From contig CAVORD010000002.1 of NCBI GenBank assembly GCA_963698535.1, positions 1 through 64,000 on the forward strand: a DNA stretch of 64,000 nucleotides, read 5' to 3'. Within the stretch, counting starts at the first letter, position 1. Every line of letters begins with the position of its first letter. Below are positions 38,600-48,113 of the stretch, piece after piece. A program made the translations under genes and the position numbers. The DNA comes from CAVORD01 sp963698535. Its GTDB lineage: Bacteria > Bacteroidota > Bacteroidia > Bacteroidales > VadinHA17. The notes below the pieces were generated by a model, which did not search any database, had not been told where the DNA came from, and saw only the letters and a list, made by a program, of their open reading frames with translations.

Positions 38600-39982
38600 T
38601 TAAACTTTTTTAACTTTCTTAATGACCTCCTCCGCCAGGCTGTTGGCCAGCTCGTCGTTGCCGGCTTCAGCATAGATCCGTATGATCGGTTCAGTATTTG
38701 ACCTGCGTATGTGAACCCAGCTTTTTTCAAAATCGATCCGAAGACCATCGGTCATATTCTTTTCAGCCCCCGGGTACTCACCGGATATCCTTTTCAGAAT
38801 GGCATCAATGTCAGCCTTGCTGTCGAGTACGACCTTTTTCTTAGCAATGTGATAGTAAGGAAGGGAGTCACGAAGTTTTGTCGCCGTCATTCTCTTTTCG
38901 GCAAAATATGATAGGAATAGGGCTATGCCCATCAGGGCATCGCGTCCGTAATGAAGGGGTGGGTAAATCACTCCTCCATTGCCTTCTCCGCCGATCACGG
39001 CTTTCTCTCTCTTCATCGTCTCAACAACATTCACCTCACCCACTGCAGAAGCAAAATATCTCTGGTCATACTTGCCGGCAATATCTCTGAGTGCCCTTGT
39101 TGAAGACAAGTTGGAAACGGCAGGCCCGGGATTCTTTCCCATCACATAGTCGGCAACAGCTACAAGAGTATACTCCTCCCCGAACATTGTACCATCCTCA
39201 CAAACTATTGCAAGTCGGTCTGAGTCGGGGTCAACTGCAAATCCAAGGTCGGCACCCCTTTTAATTACTTCCTGAGACAGATCCTTCAGGTTTTCAGGCA
39301 GAGGTTCAGGATTATGCCGGAATAGTCCGTCCGGTTCACAATTGACACATCCGGACAGGGTAACACCCAACTTTTCAAGAAGAGAAGGTATTAAAAGCGA
39401 TCCCGAAGAGTTAACAGTATCCAGCACGACTTTAATGTTTCGACCGGCTATCGCCGCTTTGTTCACAAGTGGCTGGTCGCACACCATTTCCACATGAATG
39501 TCGTTCCATTCAGTATTTAGCCGGTACCAGCCTAAAGATCTGGCGTTCACATATTCATGCGACCCTGAATCGGCTATAGTTATTATTTCATTTCCGTCCC
39601 TGGCATCGAGAAATTCGCCTTTGCTGTTAAGCAGTTTAAGAGCGTTCCACTCAACCGGATTATGACTTGCTGTGATTATTATACCACCATCGGCATTTTC
39701 ACCAACGACAGCCACCTCCACCGTAGGCGTTGTTGACAGTCCAAGATCGAGGACATCCACACCCATGCTACTGAGGGTAGCAGTAACAATATTACTAACC
39801 ATCTCTCCCGATATTCTGGCGTCGCGGCCAACTACAACGAGAAGATCCTCCTTTTTGCGGTCCTTCCTGAGCCACGAAGCATATGCGGTAGTGAATTTGA
39901 CTATGTCCTGGGGTGTAAGAGAATCGCCCGGACTGCCGCCAATTGTTCCCCTGATTCCTGAAATAGATTTTATTAATGTCAT
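38600..39982 (-). CDS. glmM: phosphoglucosamine mutase-like phosphohexomutase
   Basis: A 460-residue alpha-D-phosphohexomutase from ATG 39982 (MTLIKSISGIRGTIGG). The frame extends further upstream, but that part lies across the divergent promoter. The active-site phosphoserine is in TASHNP, the metal loop is DPDSDR, the sugar-binding loop is GEGNGGV and the phosphate-binding loop is RRSNTEPIIRIYAEA. The Bacteroidota GlmM group makes glucosamine-1-phosphate for peptidoglycan and LPS; phosphomannomutase is the alternative. It is cytoplasmic. It is transcribed divergently from rluB. Confidence 0.87.
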   Translation of the reverse strand: MTLIKSISGIRGTIGGSPGDSLTPQDIVKFTTAYASWLRKDRKKEDLLVVVGRDARISGEMVSNIVTATLSSMGVDVLDLGLSTTPTVEVAVVGENADGGIIITASHNPVEWNALKLLNSKGEFLDARDGNEIITIADSGSHEYVNARSLGWYRLNTEWNDIHVEMVCDQPLVNKAAIAGRNIKVVLDTVNSSGSLLIPSLLEKLGVTLSGCVNCEPDGLFRHNPEPLPENLKDLSQEVIKRGADLGFAVDPDSDRLAIVCEDGTMFGEEYTLVAVADYVMGKNPGPAVSNLSSTRALRDIAGKYDQRYFASAVGEVNVVETMKREKAVIGGEGNGGVIYPPLHYGRDALMGIALFLSYFAEKRMTATKLRDSLPYYHIAKKKVVLDSKADIDAILKRISGEYPGAEKNMTDGLRIDFEKSWVHIRRSNTEPIIRIYAEAGNDELANSLAEEVIKKVKKV

Positions 39983-40001
39983 TTGGATTGTATTGAATAA
40001 T

Positions 40002-40009
40002 GCAAAGTT
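40002..40009 (-). promoter_or_regulatory. possible -7 box of glmM
   Basis: On the minus strand AACTTTGC lies about 20 bases before the ATG at 39982. It keeps the TTTG of the TAnnTTTG consensus but has C for the first T. No clear -33 element is visible. Confidence 0.35.
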
Positions 40010-40048
40010 GCGAAAAAAGCACGAATTCGCTAAATCCTTAAATAATTG

Positions 40049-40056
40049 TACCTTTG
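40049..40056 (+). promoter_or_regulatory. putative -7 box of rluB-era-der
   Basis: TACCTTTG matches the Bacteroidota -7 consensus TAnnTTTG exactly, 18 bases before the rluB ATG at 40075. The very short leader supports the ATG at 40075 over the one at 40054. Confidence 0.6.
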
Positions 40057-40074
40057 CAGCCGAATTTGCTGAAT

Positions 40075-41169
40075 ATGAAAGAGAACAGATCTGGCGGAAG
40101 CCGCAACAAGAAGAATTCTTCCACGCGGGTAACCAAAGGAAGCAGGAATGAAAGGCCTGCAAGACCATTTAAGAAAGATAATAGTGAACAGGGCGGACAA
40201 CGGTCAAGGATAAGCCGGGGTGCTGACAGTGATAAAGGATCGGCACCGAGAGAAAGAGGTGCAGCAGGAAGCAGAAGCAGGGATGATAAACCGGAAAGAA
40301 AGAAGCCTTTCCCCAGGGAGCAATCGACAGGTGGCAGGACTGCCCGGCCGCGCAAGCTTGATGAGCATCCCTCACCGCGTCCACCACGAAAAAGTGTTTA
40401 TTCAAAAAAGAAGGAGCTCGAGGAGACCGCCAAGAGAGGCCTTCGAAAGGGCGACAACATAAGACTAAACCGATTTATCTCCAATTCCGGTATCTGTTCG
40501 CGCCGCGAGGCAGATCAGCTTATTGTTAACGGTGACATAACTGTTAACGAGAAGGTGGTCACCGACCTTGGAGTGAAGATCACTGTTGGTGATGTAATAA
40601 AATATAAAGGAAAGAGAATAACTCCTGAGAAACCGATTTATATTCTTTTAAACAAGCCTCGTGGCTATGTAACGACGGTTGAGGATCCTCATGCCGACAG
40701 GACGGTAATGGAGCTCATTGAAGGAGCATGTAAGGAACGTGTTTATCCTGTTGGAAGGCTTGACAAGATGACCACAGGAATACTTCTCTTTACAAATGAC
40801 GGTGAGCTGGCAGGAAGGTTGACACACCCCCGGTATAACAAGAAGAAGATCTACCATGTCTTCCTTGATTCACCACTGATAAAGAATGATTTCACTAAGC
40901 TGGTTGAAGGGATAGACCTTGGCGACGAGGTAGTTTCAGTTGACGCCGTAAGCTATGTTGACACTGAAGATAAGTCACAGGTGGGTGTTGAGTTACACAC
41001 CGGACAAAACAGGATCGTCCGTAACCTTTTCGAGGCTCTTGGTTATAAGGTGCTAAAGCTCGACCGTGTATATTTTGCAGGGCTCACAAAAAAGAATCTG
41101 CCCAGAGGGAAATACAGGATTCTTACCCCTATTGAGATAAATATGCTAAGAAGAGGATTATATAAATAG
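40075..41169 (+). CDS. rluB: rRNA pseudouridine synthase (RluB/RsuA family)
   Basis: A 364-residue protein. The first ~115 residues are a disordered, strongly basic extension rich in Arg, Lys, Ser and Gly, which probably helps RNA binding. An S4 domain follows (IRLNRFISNSGICSRREADQLI) and then the catalytic domain with the Asp motif GRLDKMTTGILLFTNDGELA and KIYHVFLD. It isomerises a uridine in 23S or 16S rRNA; which one cannot be read from the sequence. The chosen start (40075) follows a -7 box by 18 bases. It is the first gene of the rluB-era-der operon, with the next start only two bases past its stop. Confidence 0.9.
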   Translation: MKENRSGGSRNKKNSSTRVTKGSRNERPARPFKKDNSEQGGQRSRISRGADSDKGSAPRERGAAGSRSRDDKPERKKPFPREQSTGGRTARPRKLDEHPSPRPPRKSVYSKKKELEETAKRGLRKGDNIRLNRFISNSGICSRREADQLIVNGDITVNEKVVTDLGVKITVGDVIKYKGKRITPEKPIYILLNKPRGYVTTVEDPHADRTVMELIEGACKERVYPVGRLDKMTTGILLFTNDGELAGRLTHPRYNKKKIYHVFLDSPLIKNDFTKLVEGIDLGDEVVSVDAVSYVDTEDKSQVGVELHTGQNRIVRNLFEALGYKVLKLDRVYFAGLTKKNLPRGKYRILTPIEINMLRRGLYK

Positions 41170-41171
41170 TG

Positions 41172-42047
41172 ATGGCACACAAAGCAGGCTACGTAAATAT
41201 TATAGGTAACCCCAATGTCGGGAAATCAACACTAATGAACGCCCTGGTAGGCGCGAAACTATCTATCATTACCAGTAAGGCACAGACCACCAGGCACAGG
41301 ATACTTGGAATTGTTAATGGTGAGGATTTCCAGATAGTCTACTCCGACACGCCAGGGATACTGTCGCCCAAATATAAACTGCAGGAATCCATGATGAGCT
41401 ATGTTAATATGGCTTTCAGCGATGCCGATGTTATCCTTTATGTAGCCGATATCAAAGAACCGTTTGAGAACAACGAGCATAATATAGAGAAGCTATTGGG
41501 ACTGGAAGTGCCTGTTATTCTTGCCCTTAACAAAATAGACTTAAGTAATCAGGTGGAGTTGGAAGAACTGGTTGAAAAATGGGGCAAAGCACTGCCGGGA
41601 GCCATGATCGTGCCGGTGGCTGCCAGGAACAGCTTCAACATACAAAACATACTGAACCTTATACTCGAGAAGTTACCGGAATCGCCGGCTTACTTCCCTA
41701 AGGATCAGCTTACGGACCGTTTTGAAAGATTTTTTGTTTCAGAGATAATACGTGAAAAGATCCTTCTTCATTATAAGAAGGAGATCCCATACTCTGTTGA
41801 GGTGGAAGTAGAAAGTTACAAGGAAGAGACACATATAAACCGGATCGCAGTAAATATCCACGTCACCCGCGAGAGTCAGAAGGGTATCCTGATCGGTCAT
41901 AACGGGAATATGCTTAAGAGAGTAGGCACGGAAGCACGAAAGGATATTGAAGATTTTCTCGACAAGAAGGTATTTCTCGAGATGAGGGTTAAAGTGAGCA
42001 AAGAGTGGCGCGACAAGCCGGGAATGCTGAAACAGTTCGGGTATTAA
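41172..42047 (+). CDS. era: ribosome biogenesis GTPase Era
   Basis: A 291-residue GTPase with G1 GNPNVGKSTLMN, G2 TTRHRI, G3 DTPGIL and G4 NKID, and a C-terminal KH domain with GILIGHNGNMLKRVG. Era binds the 3' end of 16S rRNA and guides small-subunit maturation. ATG 41172 follows a GTG at 41169 that overlaps the rluB stop; the ATG is more likely. It is in one operon with rluB and der, both also ribosome-assembly functions. Confidence 0.95.
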   Translation: MAHKAGYVNIIGNPNVGKSTLMNALVGAKLSIITSKAQTTRHRILGIVNGEDFQIVYSDTPGILSPKYKLQESMMSYVNMAFSDADVILYVADIKEPFENNEHNIEKLLGLEVPVILALNKIDLSNQVELEELVEKWGKALPGAMIVPVAARNSFNIQNILNLILEKLPESPAYFPKDQLTDRFERFFVSEIIREKILLHYKKEIPYSVEVEVESYKEETHINRIAVNIHVTRESQKGILIGHNGNMLKRVGTEARKDIEDFLDKKVFLEMRVKVSKEWRDKPGMLKQFGY

Positions 42048-42061
42048 TAGTCAAAACAGAG

Positions 42062-43366
42062 ATGAGCAGAATAGTTGCAATTGTAGGCAGACCAAATGTG
42101 GGGAAATCAACCCTTTTTAACCGCCTTATAGAGTCGAAGGAGGCCATAGTTGATGAACTAAGCGGTGTAACACGCGACCGGCACTATGGGAAATCCGTAT
42201 GGAACGGAGTTGCTTTCTCGGTTATCGATACCGGAGGTTATGCTGAAACTGAGGATGACCCATTTTCGTTCGAAATAAACAAGCAGGTCAGACTCGCTGT
42301 TGAAGAGGCCGATGTTATCTTATTACTTACCGATGTAACCGTTGGCATACATGAGTTCGATCAAACCATGGCCGGACTGCTTCGCAAGAGTCCCAAGAAA
42401 GTGATTCTTGTGGTTAATAAGGTCGACAACTCACAGAGGCTTAATGACGCCACTGAGTTCTATTCCCTGGGAATAGGAGACTACTTTGCCATTAGTTCAA
42501 TTAACGGCAGCGGAACGGGTGAACTACTGGATGAGGTTGTCAAGCATCTTGACGGCTCGGCTGAGGAAGAGTATGATGAGATCCCAAGAGTTGCGATCGT
42601 GGGACGACCGAATGTTGGCAAATCGTCACTGGTAAATGCCTTATTGGGAGAAGAGAGGTTCATTGTTACTCCTGTGGCTGGAACAACAAGGGATTCAATA
42701 TTCACCCGGTACAATAAGTTCAATTACGAGTTTTATCTTATCGACACTGCCGGGCTAAGGAAAAGAGGCAAGGTTAAGGAGGACCTTGAATTCTACACTG
42801 TACTCCGATCGGTAAGAGCTATTGAGAGTGCCGATGTCTGTGTACTCCTAATTGACGGTACACGCGGTCTTGAATCACAGGATCTCTCAATACTGAGTGT
42901 TATCCTACGCAATAGTAAAGGGGTGGTTATTGCAGTCAATAAATGGGATCTACTTGAAAAAGAATCGAATACCGCCCTTCAGTTTGAAAAATTACTCAAA
43001 GAGAGAACGGCTCCCTTTGTTGACTATCCTGTATTGTTCATCTCTGCTCTTCACAAGCAGAGAGTTCATAAATTACTCGAGACAATTCAGGAGGTGTACA
43101 ATAACAGGACCACCAAGATATCCACATCGGAGCTTAACACTGTAATGCTTGAAGCAATAAAGGTAAGCCCGCCCCCTGCACTAAAGGGGAAACTTATAAA
43201 GATCAAGTACGTCACTCAGCTGCCAACGCGGATACCTTCGTTTGCATTTTTCTGTAACCATCCGCAATACATTAAAGATCCCTATAAGAGGTATCTCGAG
43301 AACAGGCTGAGAGAGAAATTCAAATTTACAGGGGTGCCAATCAATATCTTTATGCGCAAAAAGTAG
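42062..43366 (+). CDS. der: ribosome biogenesis GTPase Der (EngA)
   Basis: A 434-residue protein with two tandem GTPase domains: GRPNVGKSTLFNRLI with DTGGYAE and NKVD, then GRPNVGKSSLVNALL with DTAGLRKRGKV and NKWD. A C-terminal KH-like domain follows (LKGKLIKIKYVTQLPTRIPSFAFF). It is needed for 50S subunit assembly. The start is ATG 42062 (MSRIVAIVGRP); the longer frame overlaps era. It is the third gene of the operon, 14 bases after era. Confidence 0.96.
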   Translation: MSRIVAIVGRPNVGKSTLFNRLIESKEAIVDELSGVTRDRHYGKSVWNGVAFSVIDTGGYAETEDDPFSFEINKQVRLAVEEADVILLLTDVTVGIHEFDQTMAGLLRKSPKKVILVVNKVDNSQRLNDATEFYSLGIGDYFAISSINGSGTGELLDEVVKHLDGSAEEEYDEIPRVAIVGRPNVGKSSLVNALLGEERFIVTPVAGTTRDSIFTRYNKFNYEFYLIDTAGLRKRGKVKEDLEFYTVLRSVRAIESADVCVLLIDGTRGLESQDLSILSVILRNSKGVVIAVNKWDLLEKESNTALQFEKLLKERTAPFVDYPVLFISALHKQRVHKLLETIQEVYNNRTTKISTSELNTVMLEAIKVSPPPALKGKLIKIKYVTQLPTRIPSFAFFCNHPQYIKDPYKRYLENRLREKFKFTGVPINIFMRKK

Positions 43367-43412
43367 TATTTTGGTTTGGTTTTTGTGCGTTATCTGAAAC
43401 TGAATGGATATT

Positions 43413-43934
43413 ATGAAACTAAGATTTTCGGGACTGGCACTAATAATAATTGCATTAGGGATTGGATCATGCCGACCTATCGAAAAGCTTCCGGCCGAAC
43501 CCACTATAGAATATCGCAGTTTCAAATTGTTTGACACAGTGGATCTTCTTGGCAATCCTGGCAAAGGAGGCCGTCTGAATTTCTACTTTGAAGATGGAGA
43601 TGGCGACCTTGGTCTCAGCCAGCCGCAGCCGGGTGATACCGACACAGTAAATCTCTTCTTTCAGCTTTTCCGCAAGGTGAACGGAACAATAGAGCCAGCC
43701 GGTCCAACCGACTTGCTGAGGCCATCAAATTACAGGATCCCATTTATGGACAGGCAGGGACAGAATAAGATACTTAGGGGTACGATCGATGTCACCTTCG
43801 TTTATCTGTTCTATTCCAGCAGTGACACCTTACTGTACGAGTTTTACATAAAAGACCGTGCCGGTAATGAAAGCAATCATGAGATGACCTTAGAAATACC
43901 ACTTGGTTACACGGGGATCATAGAAAAGAAGTGA
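43413..43934 (+). CDS. lipoprotein of unknown function
   Basis: A 173-residue predicted lipoprotein starting MKLRFSGLALIIIALGIGSC, with Cys20 as the lipidated residue; the ATG at 43404 is an alternative. The mature part has an acidic loop EDGDGDLGLSQPQPGDTD that may bind calcium, and a beta-rich pattern (NLFFQLFRKVNG, LLYEFYIKDRAGNES). Small Bacteroidota lipoproteins of this look are common, and I cannot give a function. It begins 46 bases after der and may be cotranscribed. Its stop abuts the stop of the converging propeller gene. Confidence 0.75.
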   Translation: MKLRFSGLALIIIALGIGSCRPIEKLPAEPTIEYRSFKLFDTVDLLGNPGKGGRLNFYFEDGDGDLGLSQPQPGDTDTVNLFFQLFRKVNGTIEPAGPTDLLRPSNYRIPFMDRQGQNKILRGTIDVTFVYLFYSSSDTLLYEFYIKDRAGNESNHEMTLEIPLGYTGIIEKK

Positions 43935-46900
43935 TCAGAAACGGATGCCCATAATAAGGACATCATCCACCTGTTCAAGCTTCCCTTTCCACTCAAGAAA
44001 TGCTCTTTCCACCTTTTCGCTCTGAACATCCATTGTTTCCGATGAAATTTTTTCGAGCAACGCCTTAACGCGTATTATTTTCATCTTCTTACCCTCGGGT
44101 CCGCCAAACTGGTCGGGATAGCCGTCGGAGAAAAGATAAATTGAATCGCCTTCAGAGAGGTAATACTCCTGATCATCGAATAGTTTCTCTCCCACAAAAT
44201 CTCCGCCTACCGACGACCGGTTGCCTTTGATATAATAAGAATCACCACCCATTACTAGGATTACCGGGCGCATAGCTGAGGAGAAGAGCAGGTGCCTGGT
44301 TTTGGTGTTAAAGTTGCATACAACAATATCCATACCGTCACTTGCGCCTCCATCTGCCGAACTGTTTTGATTAAGGGTGGATGTAACCTCGTTATCAAGC
44401 AAAGTAAGTATCTCCGATGGTCTTCGTACTCCTCTCCTTCTGACAATATCCTGAATAAGAGCCGAACCTATCATCGACATAAATGCTCCCGGCACCCCAT
44501 GTCCTGTTGAGTCTGCACAAATAAGTATAAAATTATCTTCATCAACCTTCTCAAACCAGTAGAAGTCACCGCTCACTATCTGCTTGGGCATATATATCAT
44601 AAAGGCCTCAGGGAAAGCTGTTTTCACTCTTTCAAAATCGGGTAAGATACTCGATTGTATCCTTCGTGCATAATTGATACTATCGGTAATTTCGCGGTTT
44701 TTCTGTTCGATCTCCTCATTCTGACGCATCACTTCCTGTGTCCGCCTGGAGAGTTCCTCTTCGAGCTCAACTCTTCTTTTTCTGGCAGCATCTTCTCTTA
44801 TTCTGAAGATTATAATGATGGCCGAACCGATGATGGCCAATACCAGAAGTATGAACCACCACATGCGCCATACAGGTTTCCGGATAACGAAGGAGTATAA
44901 TCCTTCCCCGCTTAGTTCATGCCCATTCTCATCAACGGCCTTTACCCTGAACGTGTAGTTGCCACTTGTCAGCCTGTAAACAATGGAACGAGAACTCCCC
45001 GGAACTGTCCATTCTCTGTCAAAATCATCGAGAAAGGATATATATCGGATTCTGCTATTATAAGAAAAATTTATGCCTGAATATGTTATCTTAACAATAT
45101 AGCGCGACCTGTAAGGAAGAACAAGCTTTTTCTCCGGATCGATCTTACGGTCATCGATCTCAACAGATGTTATATTCATTAAGGTGGCAGGTGGTTCCTT
45201 GTTCTCCTTTGTACCGTTATATACGATAAGTCCGGCTGAAGTACCAATGTAAACTCTCCCATCAACATCCTCAAAGAGAGAATTATGGTTACAGTCACCA
45301 TTACCGGCAAATTCGGTGCCTATGGTTCTTATTGAACCGCCGTCTGCCCTTAAGATTGAAAATCCACGCTGATGACCTATCCAAATATTTCCTCCCTTAT
45401 CAGCCAGTACACTGTAGATATAATCGTTAAGCAGGCCATCATTCGAAGTGAAATTGACCGTTTTGGCTCCCTCAACCTGAAATAGCCCATTACCCTTTGT
45501 TCCCACCCATATTTTTCCGTCTCCGCTCATACCGAGTGATTCCATCTTGTTCTGCATAGGACCGGCAATTGTTGCTGCCAGGGTTGTTACAGGCTCACCG
45601 GGATTACAGATATAAACCTTGTCGGATTCTGTAATAATGAATGCCCGTCCGTCGGGCCGGACTCTGACCTGACGAATGCTGTTATGAGACAAACCCTTCC
45701 TGGTGGTAAAAATGTCTTTTACCCGCAAAGTCTCCTTACTCAGCACTATGGCCCCATCGTTGGTGGCAAGCCAGATATTGTTCCCGTCAGAATCTATAGA
45801 TGCAATAATATTCTCACCGCTGTTCGATCCGGAATAGGCCTTGTTGAAATTTTGCCAGTCGGACGATCTCCAAAGACCGTCACCGTCGGTTCCCAGCCAC
45901 AGGATACCTTTGGCATCAATATGGTATGCAGAGATAAGGGCCACAGAACTAACTCTCTTCAGGTCAACCCATCGTTCCGACATTCCGCTTTCCGGATTAA
46001 AAAGATGATACCCCATCCTGGTTCCCAGGATAAGTTTATTGTTTTTCCTGCCTATAAAAATAATATCATTCTCTATCGGTCTTTTTCCCGGTGCAATAAA
46101 AGTGAATGCTTCACTTGAAAGCATGCTGAGACCGTCTCCATAGAGACCGACCCACATGTTTCCTTCCCTGTCGGAGAAAATAGTCTTAACATTATCTCCG
46201 GGCAGACCTGCACTCTTGTTAAAAACCTGTAATCCTGCGGAATCCGGATTCTCAATATCTGCAACATGAATAAGGCCCAACCCGAATGTAGAGATCCATA
46301 ATCCCTTATTTCCGTCGCCTTTAATTTCCTGTATCTTGGTATATCCGAACCACTCCGGTCCGCCGGCCTTCACCATTGAACTACCCCCCTTTTTTAAAAG
46401 GAACAAGCCATTATCGTCGGTACCTGCTATGATAAGTCCCTCCGGAGAAAGATATAAGGCTTCAACTTTCTGGTATTCAATACCTGGTATTTCCCTTTCA
46501 ATTACAGCCACTTCCCCTTCTATCCTGCACTCTATCACACCTTCATGTGTCCCGGCAAAAAACCTGTCATTCTCTGTGAATCTGACTACGTTCAGGAATT
46601 TATTACCCTGGACAACAATATTCCCGGTAACCTTATGACTTGCAGGATCTATTATGTAAAGCCCTTTTGTTTGGGTCACTGCTACAATAGCACCATCAGG
46701 CATCTCAGTCAGGTTATTTATTCTGAATGCTTTTATGCCTGATATCCTTTTTAACTCCTTACCGCTGTTGTATAGCACTGTCCCGTCGCTATATCCAAAC
46801 CACAGAAGGCCTTTGGAATCCTTATAGCTGCAAACCGGATAACCGCTGATCGTTGAGTCGGGCAATATTACAGGGTAGAACTCATATCCGTCGAATCGAG

Positions 46901-47078
46901 CCATTCCGCTTCCTGTCCCTACCCAGATAAAACCATCATTGTCCTGAATAATGTTATAGACGAACTTCCCGGGCAATCCCATTTCAGGGGTATAGCTGGC
47001 AAACCGGTATGACTGGGCCTGGAGTGTTCCTGAAAGGAGCATTCCAACAAGACAAAGTAGTAGAATTCTGGATCTCAA
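43935..47078 (-). CDS. two-component-type propeller sensor with SpoIIE phosphatase output
   Basis: A 1,047-residue membrane protein. The order is a signal peptide (to about residue 22), a double seven-bladed beta-propeller with many GxIWVGTxxG repeats (about 30-640), a Y_Y_Y domain (about 650-760), one membrane helix (WWFILLVLAIIGSAIIIIF), a coiled coil, and a PP2C-type SpoIIE phosphatase (GDFYW, ADSTGHGVPGAFMS, LFSDGYPDQFGG, DDVLIMGI). The metal-binding Asp residues are present. It probably senses a ligand outside the cytoplasmic membrane and dephosphorylates a cytoplasmic partner. No kinase or STAS partner is adjacent. It is the last gene of the five-gene surface cluster, 23 bases downstream of the unknown protein. 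Confidence 0.9.
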   Translation of the reverse strand: MRSRILLLCLVGMLLSGTLQAQSYRFASYTPEMGLPGKFVYNIIQDNDGFIWVGTGSGMARFDGYEFYPVILPDSTISGYPVCSYKDSKGLLWFGYSDGTVLYNSGKELKRISGIKAFRINNLTEMPDGAIVAVTQTKGLYIIDPASHKVTGNIVVQGNKFLNVVRFTENDRFFAGTHEGVIECRIEGEVAVIEREIPGIEYQKVEALYLSPEGLIIAGTDDNGLFLLKKGGSSMVKAGGPEWFGYTKIQEIKGDGNKGLWISTFGLGLIHVADIENPDSAGLQVFNKSAGLPGDNVKTIFSDREGNMWVGLYGDGLSMLSSEAFTFIAPGKRPIENDIIFIGRKNNKLILGTRMGYHLFNPESGMSERWVDLKRVSSVALISAYHIDAKGILWLGTDGDGLWRSSDWQNFNKAYSGSNSGENIIASIDSDGNNIWLATNDGAIVLSKETLRVKDIFTTRKGLSHNSIRQVRVRPDGRAFIITESDKVYICNPGEPVTTLAATIAGPMQNKMESLGMSGDGKIWVGTKGNGLFQVEGAKTVNFTSNDGLLNDYIYSVLADKGGNIWIGHQRGFSILRADGGSIRTIGTEFAGNGDCNHNSLFEDVDGRVYIGTSAGLIVYNGTKENKEPPATLMNITSVEIDDRKIDPEKKLVLPYRSRYIVKITYSGINFSYNSRIRYISFLDDFDREWTVPGSSRSIVYRLTSGNYTFRVKAVDENGHELSGEGLYSFVIRKPVWRMWWFILLVLAIIGSAIIIIFRIREDAARKRRVELEEELSRRTQEVMRQNEEIEQKNREITDSINYARRIQSSILPDFERVKTAFPEAFMIYMPKQIVSGDFYWFEKVDEDNFILICADSTGHGVPGAFMSMIGSALIQDIVRRRGVRRPSEILTLLDNEVTSTLNQNSSADGGASDGMDIVVCNFNTKTRHLLFSSAMRPVILVMGGDSYYIKGNRSSVGGDFVGEKLFDDQEYYLSEGDSIYLFSDGYPDQFGGPEGKKMKIIRVKALLEKISSETMDVQSEKVERAFLEWKGKLEQVDDVLIMGIRF

Positions 47079-47101
47079 AATACCTGGTATTTACTGTAAA
47101 G

Positions 47102-48097
47102 CTATTTCTTATCTATCTTTTTTACGCCGATCTTTCCCTGATAAACAGGGACCCCGCCAATAGGTATGGTAAAGAAAGGCAGATTTTCGCCGTACTGATT
47201 TTCAACACTTATCACAACATTATTATTTCTTACAAGTCCCGGTTTATATTTATGGAACTGAATATCCAGGGAGTGGTTAATCTCGCCATCCAGAATTGGA
47301 AGGCTACTATCTGTCCATACATCCTCACCCGATATTTTAGCTTCAGACCCTTTTCTTACGGAGGATACGACAAGTATTGTCCCATCATTATCCCAGTCGA
47401 AATTTCTTTGTTTTACAGATATTGTACCCGTATCGATAAATGGATATATATGAGCCACTGAAGCTGTATTGTTCCACATTCTGAATGAATATTCATATGT
47501 AAAAGCGTTGCCTCCCTCTATTTCCTTGTTGCTATCGGGGTCTCTGCTAAGGAAATAGCGGTAGAGGTTACCATCATCTCCACTGATACCGTCGCAAATG
47601 ATCTTAAAAATATAACCGTCGAATTTCTGTATAAACTCTCCCTCTATAGGGTTGAATGGTCCAAAAGTGTACCAGGCGCCATCATATCTGGATTCATTGC
47701 CAAAAACCCTTGAGGCCATTAAAGTCCCGCTTTTATAGTTTCCTCGGGGGTCCATGCCTTTAGCATCGGGATCTGAGAAAGACCCTTTGCCTCCATAAAT
47801 GGAATATGACATTCTGGTATTCCATACACCATTGATCTCATCCTCTTTACCTCCCACATCAGGGTCATAAACCCTTATATAAAAAGGCTCCTTATAGGTG
47901 GATGGTATCTTGAAGAAGAATGTTTGTGAGAAGTCGTCATCACCCCATGAAGTTACACCCTCCTTCCCGAAAGTCATCAGGAATTCAATGTTTTCATCCT
48001 TAGCCGGAACAGCCTGCCCATAAAGGGAAGGTGCGATCAGGCTCATCATGATCACAATGACTATAAAGAGTTTATATTGAGTTTTCTTGATTCTCAT
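47102..48097 (-). CDS. exported protein of unknown function in SprB/PorP cluster
   Basis: A 331-residue protein from ATG 48097 (MRIKKTQYKLF), followed by a signal peptide (VIVIMMSLIAPSLYG). I do not recognise a named domain. The sequence is beta-rich, with SWGDDDFSQTFFFKIP, PFYIRVYDPDVGG, NFDWDNDGTILVVSS and a C-terminal PGLVRNNNVVISVENQYG. The phrase about a falling-domain-like 'DWDNDG' loop could bind calcium. It lies 16 bases after the PD40-PKD gene and 23 bases before the propeller-SpoIIE gene, so it is very likely cotranscribed with both and acts at the cell surface or in the periplasm. Confidence 0.8.
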   Translation of the reverse strand: MRIKKTQYKLFIVIVIMMSLIAPSLYGQAVPAKDENIEFLMTFGKEGVTSWGDDDFSQTFFFKIPSTYKEPFYIRVYDPDVGGKEDEINGVWNTRMSYSIYGGKGSFSDPDAKGMDPRGNYKSGTLMASRVFGNESRYDGAWYTFGPFNPIEGEFIQKFDGYIFKIICDGISGDDGNLYRYFLSRDPDSNKEIEGGNAFTYEYSFRMWNNTASVAHIYPFIDTGTISVKQRNFDWDNDGTILVVSSVRKGSEAKISGEDVWTDSSLPILDGEINHSLDIQFHKYKPGLVRNNNVVISVENQYGENLPFFTIPIGGVPVYQGKIGVKKIDKK

Positions 48098-48113
48098 CTT
48101 ATTATAAAAATAG

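Noticed and set aside
38464..38748. 94-codon minus-strand frame at the end of glmM
   Set aside because: It is a shadow of glmM in another frame that runs into A+T-rich spacer.
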